A stretch of DNA of 64,000 bases from Magnolia sinica (Eukaryota > Streptophyta > Magnoliopsida > Magnoliales > Magnoliaceae): NCBI RefSeq assembly GCF_029962835.1, contig NC_080586.1, positions 63,434,001 to 63,498,000 on the forward strand, given 5' to 3'. The stretch's first letter is position 1; each line of letters starts with the position of its first letter. This document shows positions 58,822 through 64,000 of this stretch, in pieces. Below the pieces are notes generated by a model. The model saw nothing but the letters and a program-made list of their open reading frames with translations. It made no database searches and was not told where the DNA came from. Both the position numbers and the translations under genes were made by a program.

Positions 58822-60915
58822 CATTCATTATCTAATTGATTTGATGTTAGTACTCCCTGATCAATGTGATTCTTAGGATTCGACAGGATACGATTCGAGA
58901 TGGGACCCACGTGATAATACGATCTTCATTGACAACTGGCTCTCTCTGCTGTGATAATTTTGGATCACTCCTTTTGATGGGAATTGAACGGATGGTTGGA
59001 ATGATCATCTAAAAATGATTGTTTGGACGCTCACGTAATCACAAGTTGGAATCACTTGATTGATGGTCCAGATTGATGATCAAACCCTCTTTATGCATCC
59101 ATGCTATCTATTTTCTTGTTGATTGATTGGATGGTTAAGATGAAGCAACCCAGGTGATTCATAGAATATAATTGCAATAAAAAATGGTGCTCCTGTGATT
59201 AACGAACGCAAAAAAGACAAATATATAATTCTCCTGGAATCAATCTGGGCAGTCTATTTTTCTGGTAGCTAACTGGATATCCGATCAACTTGATTTTGGT
59301 AAAGAATGTGTGATAAGGTAGGGCCCACATGATAGACCATCCAGATTTATGATTACGGTCCATTTTTGTACAATTAATCCTAAATCAGACAGTTAGATCG
59401 AAGTTATTCTTGAAACGTACCCGCTATCCCGGGTTGATACAATCATTCTTAACCGTCCATTCGATTGACCTTCAAACCGGATGGTTAGAATGACCTAATT
59501 CAAAGTTTTTCTTAAGAGGATCATCCAATCAAAATTGTATGACACGTGATAGATTGCCTAGATTGATGATTGGACCCACTTTCCTACAATTAATCTTGAT
59601 CATCCACTATCCTAGACACGTCCTTCCCAATCAATGGATTAGCCCATCTTCCCACAAACAATCTTACCTGTCCGTCCTAGTCATTGATTAGACAGGATGA
59701 TCTCATAACAGTTTTTCTTGCAAGGCATATCCAATGATAAGTTGGGGTGGCAATGAATTGAGTTCGGGTCAAGTACAGGTACCATGCTCATACCGCCAAC
59801 GAATGATGGATCGAGACCATACATCATGCACCATCTGGGTCGTTATCAAATCTCATGGGGATTTGCCTAAGTTGCGTTTATTTATTAAATGGGCTAAGAT
59901 TTTCGCCTAAACCCAGTGCATGACCCATTAACCTGTGGCCCAACCTGACCACTTACATTTTATCAAGCCCAAGACCAACGACCCAGCACAGCCAGACCGA
60001 ACCCATGTCTAAGAATGTATTTATATTTATGCGTCTATACTTTATCTTCTATTAATTTGTTTAAGGTTTTGGATCATATCAAGTGGGATTATGTGGTCGA
60101 ATCTATTGAAAACCTTTATAGGCAGATCAGGTAGGGTAAACTTATACCCAAACTAGACCTGTTTCCTTAAATGAGTCACACTTTCTAATTCCCTATCCAT
60201 TTGGTTTGTCACGAGCCACCTCATAAGAAGTAGATTGGGCCATTTGATCTATGGGCTGACCTTACCTATAGCAACCCTTACCTACACCTATGTTGGCCTA
60301 AAATGCACACTTATACATATGCTTAATAGGGTGTTGGGTACCCATCAAGCACTTACTACTCATTTATAATTATACTTTTCAAAAAGAAAATTTTTCCAAG
60401 CAACGCTTACCTATGTTGACACTTTAAATCATTTACCCTTCATTAGAGTATGTGGAATCCATCTGATTAGCGTACTTGTGAATCATTTGTATATTAGGTT
60501 ATCACATTTGTAGTGCATGTCTCAATAAATAATTTTGAATACAAAGAAATTTTTTAAAAAAAATTAAATTAAATTTGATTATATAAGCTATTTAGTAAAG
60601 AAAGAAATTAAAATTCTACTTATAATTAATTAACAAACCAAAAGTGGATCACCTTTTCATCTGTACGGCCCAGTTATTAAGCGATGGTATCCATACATTG
60701 AAGCTCATTTGATGGAACCTTTTGATCTCAAACATGAGTCTGCTGCAGATTGATTGATTTTGAGGTGAGGCCATCTACATCTGTTGGGTTTTGGTTGCCA
60801 CCTATATATTGAATGGGTCAGGATTTCTGGTTAAGGTGGTTTTGTAGAATTAACCTGCTTAATGAGTAAATAATATTAGACCACTTGGAAGTTAAATTGA
60901 CAATTTAAACTGTAT
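58822..60915. repeat. Repeat X, uninterrupted copy (about 2.1 kb)
   Basis: It aligns in order with three separated blocks at 45095-46010, 48150-48289 and 54063-55055. It has no long open frame. It is rich in GATGGTTAGAATGACC-, GGACCCAC- and CATGACCCATTA-type text. It could be a long non-autonomous element or an old host duplication. No clear terminal repeats were found. Confidence 0.65.
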
Positions 60916-61731
60916 GTATTGTGTTAGTGCACTGATCTATGCATCTTATTTGTCAATCACATGAGTCATTGTGTCATGTAATTGGTTGAGACCTTAAAAG
61001 CTAAAGAATAAAGATGCCAGAAGACGTGAAGCATTAAGGAGCAAAGAGCATGTATACGAGATACCTTGGTGATCTTAACCCTTGATTCAAAACAACCATT
61101 GAAGCTCTAGATGATCATGGCCTAATAGGTAAGTCTTGGATTGATCATTCTTTAGCCTTTGGAGCTTTAACTGACCATACTTTGATTAGCTTTAGAGATC
61201 CCGAGTTGCTAGAAAACAAATTGCAGGATTTCATACTACCTTCGGTCATACCAAAAGTGCTCAAAATAGGTCAACAAGCTAAGACAGCAAAAAAGATAAT
61301 TTGGTCTCACCAAACCAACCTTTGGCTAGTTTCGATGCGACCAAACGTAAATTCCGGTTTGACCTAAGCTTGAACTTATAGTTTTCAGAAATGACTATGC
61401 CTTAACAATTTTGGTCAAACTGACCCTGCACTGCCAATTTTGGTCAAACCGACTATGTTTTTGGTCCAACCGAATAATAGCCGTTATAAATCTATTGGAG
61501 CATTTTTCTTATAAATTAATCTAGTAAAAGGATCTTTATAAAAATGATAATTTTGAGTGAGAAAAAGACCCTAGAGTGTCCCAATACTTCCAAATTCGTC
61601 TAGGCTCTCACGTGTTGTGATTCATGCCCTCTTCTAAGAGGTTGTAAGTGGTTCATTACTTCAAGAGCATTCAAATGTTTTATTTGTGAAAGAACTTGAG
61701 ATCTCACATTCTCTAGCGGTTAAACTAAGCC
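60916..61731. other. LTR-like sequence with GGTCAAACCGA words
   Basis: From about 60939 (TGTTAGTGCACTGATC) the text resembles SIRE-like Copia LTRs. It has AAGACGTGAAGC-type words and, at 61400-61480, repeated TTTTGGTCAAACCGACTATG-like words. No second copy in this window supports a border. Confidence 0.35.
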
Positions 61732-62454
61732 TGATGTAGAGCGGGTCGCGGACAGTTTCATGGACAAGATGGATTAGAAAAGACCCGGTCGACGACAGAA
61801 GTGAACCAGATCGTCGGACCTTAGATCAAGCATATCTCACAATCTGGAATGAGTTATCAGGCGTAAAATATATGATTTTGAGGTAGAACGAGCTACTTTA
61901 GCCAACCAACTCCGCTATGCCGAGTTATGCAAGCCGTTTGATGAAATATCCCTGGATCGACGGTCCTTATTCTAATTCCGTTTTTACTATAAATAGTAAG
62001 TTTTAGTTTGATTATAACTCTTCATCCGTTGGGCTTTAGGAGTTGCGCCCAACGCAAAAAGAGCTTAGAAAAATTAGGAGAACAGCTTGGTGAAGCTAAA
62101 TAGGACACTTACTATTTTTGGTCAAAAACCTTGTTCATTAGTAGACATCACGACCTTCTATAAATAGTAAGTTTACTATTTATAGTAAGTTGCAAATTCT
62201 AGAAGTTTTAGTTTTAGTTTGTTTCTGATTTCTCTCCCATTGCTTGGTATCCCTATTTAAAGGGTTGTGAACTCGTTTATTTAATTCATTAATCAGTTTT
62301 AAATTTTATAGAATTTATTTTCTATTTTTGCTTCCTTTCTTTCTCATGGATTCGAGAAGCCTCTGTGAGGAGTCCAGAGAAGTTCCGTGGATTCGGAACA
62401 ATTATCCTCTTAAGGGAGATAGTGCTCGACTTCATCACGTTCATTCCTGCGTCA
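61732..62454 (+). mobile_element. Solo LTR, family Y, copy 2
   Basis: It starts TGATGTAGAGCGGGTCGC and ends ATTCCTGCGTCA, matching 57992-58668 in reverse complement. The flanks AAGCC (61727-61731) and AAACC (62455-62459) agree at four of five bases, a worn target duplication. It contains a self-complementary segment CTATAAATAGTAAGTTTACT then ATTTATAGTAAG (62157-62190). Confidence 0.72.
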
Positions 62455-62561
62455 AAACCCAATATACATATCATTTGTCTAAATAACCTCTAAAATAACA
62501 ATCTATGTACATCCCTACTAATAACCCAATCTTATCATTAGTTGTAAGTTTTAGTGTGAGT

Positions 62562-62762
62562 TGTTAATTAAGAGATTATAGGAATAAACCAAATCAAAGA
62601 GATTTTAGGAATAAGCTATAAACTGTCAACCATGATTCTAGTCCTGAAAATCTGTATAACATAATCTGTATAGCTAAGAATAGCATAGCAAATCGCTCTA
62701 TAAATGTATACAATACCTCTGTAAATCATTAATGAGAAATACATTGAAAAACAATTGTGACA
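62562..62762 (+). repeat. Copia-D 5' LTR (about 200 bp)
   Basis: TGTTAATTAAGAGATTATAG to AACAATTGTGACA, directly followed by a Copia primer site. The short length fits the Ale/Retrofit lineage. The left border is inferred, since the 3' LTR lies outside the window. Confidence 0.5.
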
Positions 62763-62775
62763 TGGTATCAAAGCC
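62763..62775 (+). other. Copia-D primer-binding site (tRNA-iMet type)
   Basis: TGGTATCAAAGCC, close to the initiator-tRNA complement TGGTATCAGAGC. Confidence 0.75.
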
Positions 62776-62849
62776 AGTCACAATCTGGCCCCTATTCATG
62801 CCCATCCATTACTAGCTTTTAAACCTCCTTCCACCGACCACCCTCTCTT

Positions 62850-64000
62850 ATGGCATCCATCGAAACCCCAACTCAGACGGATGAATCTCCCACCAACCAG
62901 ATTCTTTCTGAAATATTCACCTACAAGATAGTTGAAACTTTGTCCAAAGCTCAGGCCCCAACCGTGACCTCAAACCTGTGGCTCTACCAATTGGCATCAA
63001 GTTGGATGGTTCCAACTATGGCTTATGGTCCCAAGTTGTCAAGATGTACATCTCCAGCAAAGACAAGTTAGGCTACATCAATGGCGAACTGACCCCGTCA
63101 TCTCCTACCGATCCGTCCTTTCATAAATGGCGCACTGATAACGCCATTGTCAAAGGATGGCTGATTAACTCCATGGATCCGACTTTAATCAGAAATTTTA
63201 TTCATTTTCCCATGGCTAAACAGGTGTGGGACTCTGCTGCCACCACCTATTTTGATGGTGGTGATACATCCTAAGTTTATGATCTCCAGCGCCGTGTCTC
63301 ACGTCTCCGCCAAGCAGGTGGATCCCTTTAAAAATACTACACTGACTTGCAAAGTCTTTAGCGTGAGATTAATTTTCACCATCCAAATCCAATAAAGTGC
63401 CCTACTGACATTCAAAGATATAATAATCACCTCCAAGAAGATCGGGTCTATGCTTTCTTAGATGGCCTTGACGACAAGCTGGACAACATCCGCAGTGATG
63501 TGTTGCAACTGCACCCATTTTCCATCGTGGAGCAAGCTTATGCTCATGTCCGTAGAGAGGCCTTTCGCCGGGTGGTGATGAACGCAGGTGATCATGAACC
63601 TCTAGTAGTTGTGCTTGCTTCGAGAGGCCTCACACTTAGGCTCTCTGGATCAACTCCCCAGCATCATGAAAAATCTGTCTTTAAAGGTCAATCCTCATCT
63701 GACAGTCTCAAATGTTCTCACTGTGGCAATATGAAGCACATACGTGAAAACTGTTTCCAGTTGCATGGATACCCAGATTGGTGGCACGAACTCCAAGCTA
63801 AGAAAAAATGGAATACTGCTGGTACGGCCGAAGGCACGGGCAAGGCTGTTGTAGCGGCAGCCGAACCTTATCTCTCTCTAATCCCACCCACCATCCCCTC
63901 CCAACTGGACTTATCCCTTGTGGATCAAGGTAATCTCTGTCACGCCTTGCTTAGTCATCGCTAAGCTGTTGACCGTGGTGATTGGCTTCTCAACTCTGGA
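62850..64000 (+). pseudogene. Copia-D gag remnant (Ale-like), continues past the window
   Basis: It starts MASIETPTQTDESPTNQIL. LDGSNYGLWSQVVKMYISSK and KLGYINGEL are the standard gag N-terminal domain. LRQAGGSL- and YAFLDGLDDKLDNIRSDVLQ-type text follows, then the zinc knuckle CSHCGNMKHIRENC and LHGYPDWW (63710-63785). It is less worn than the other Copia elements here, with a few breaks. The rest of the element lies beyond 64000. Confidence 0.88.

Overview
This is a repeat-dominated stretch of a flowering-plant nuclear genome. Every element family is a plant type: Copia and Ty3/Gypsy LTR retrotransposons, CACTA (En/Spm) DNA transposons, an L1-type LINE tail and a tRNA-derived SINE candidate. 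The host-gene pieces carried inside the transposons are plant genes with plant-style introns. A large-genome magnoliid is my guess from the general feel of the repeats, but the sequence does not prove it. I see no intact host gene, no rRNA or tRNA gene, and no CRISPR. Every recognisable host exon here is transposon cargo.

Layout, left half (1-40029). A Copia element (Copia-A) runs from its truncated 5' LTR (379-2175) to the end of its 3' LTR (40029). A 5.5-kb solo LTR (5275-10744, duplication TATTG) sits in its internal region. Its 3' LTR (12434-13322 plus 38690-40029) is split by a reverse-oriented Athila/Tat-type Gypsy element (13323-38689; LTRs 13323-14740 and 37251-38689). The Gypsy element is itself hit twice: by a 10.7-kb CACTA transposon (17082-27807, duplication CTC) and by a chromovirus-like LTR remnant (28468-33216, duplication GGACG).

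Layout, right half (40030-64000). A Tork-like Copia element (Copia-B) fills 40030-44930. An unclassified repeat (repeat X) occurs uninterrupted at 58822-60915 and in a broken copy at 45095-46010, 48150-48289 and 54063-55055. The broken copy contains an L1-type LINE 3' end (48290-48622 plus 53921-54062, with a poly(A) tail), and that LINE is split by a second CACTA (48623-53917, duplication TTC). Two solo LTRs of one family lie in opposite orientation (57992-58668, duplication CTTAA; 61732-62454). The window ends in the LTR and gag of a further Copia element (62562-64000).

Main result. The two CACTA transposons belong to one family, with the same termini, the same 42-bp hairpin-unit array and the same AT-rich spacer, but they carry different captured host exons. 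CACTA-1 holds, all on the minus strand and with splice sites kept, pieces resembling UBR7, starch synthase 4, the ribonucleotide reductase large subunit (RNR1), DCAF1 and a TMEM53/DUF829 protein, plus several unrecognised exons and a possible transposon-protein exon. One exon is an in-frame RNR1-DCAF1 chimera. CACTA-2 carries three exons resembling ferredoxin-dependent glutamate synthase. This is a Pack-CACTA family that reshuffles exons of unrelated plant genes into single-direction transcription-unit-like chains.
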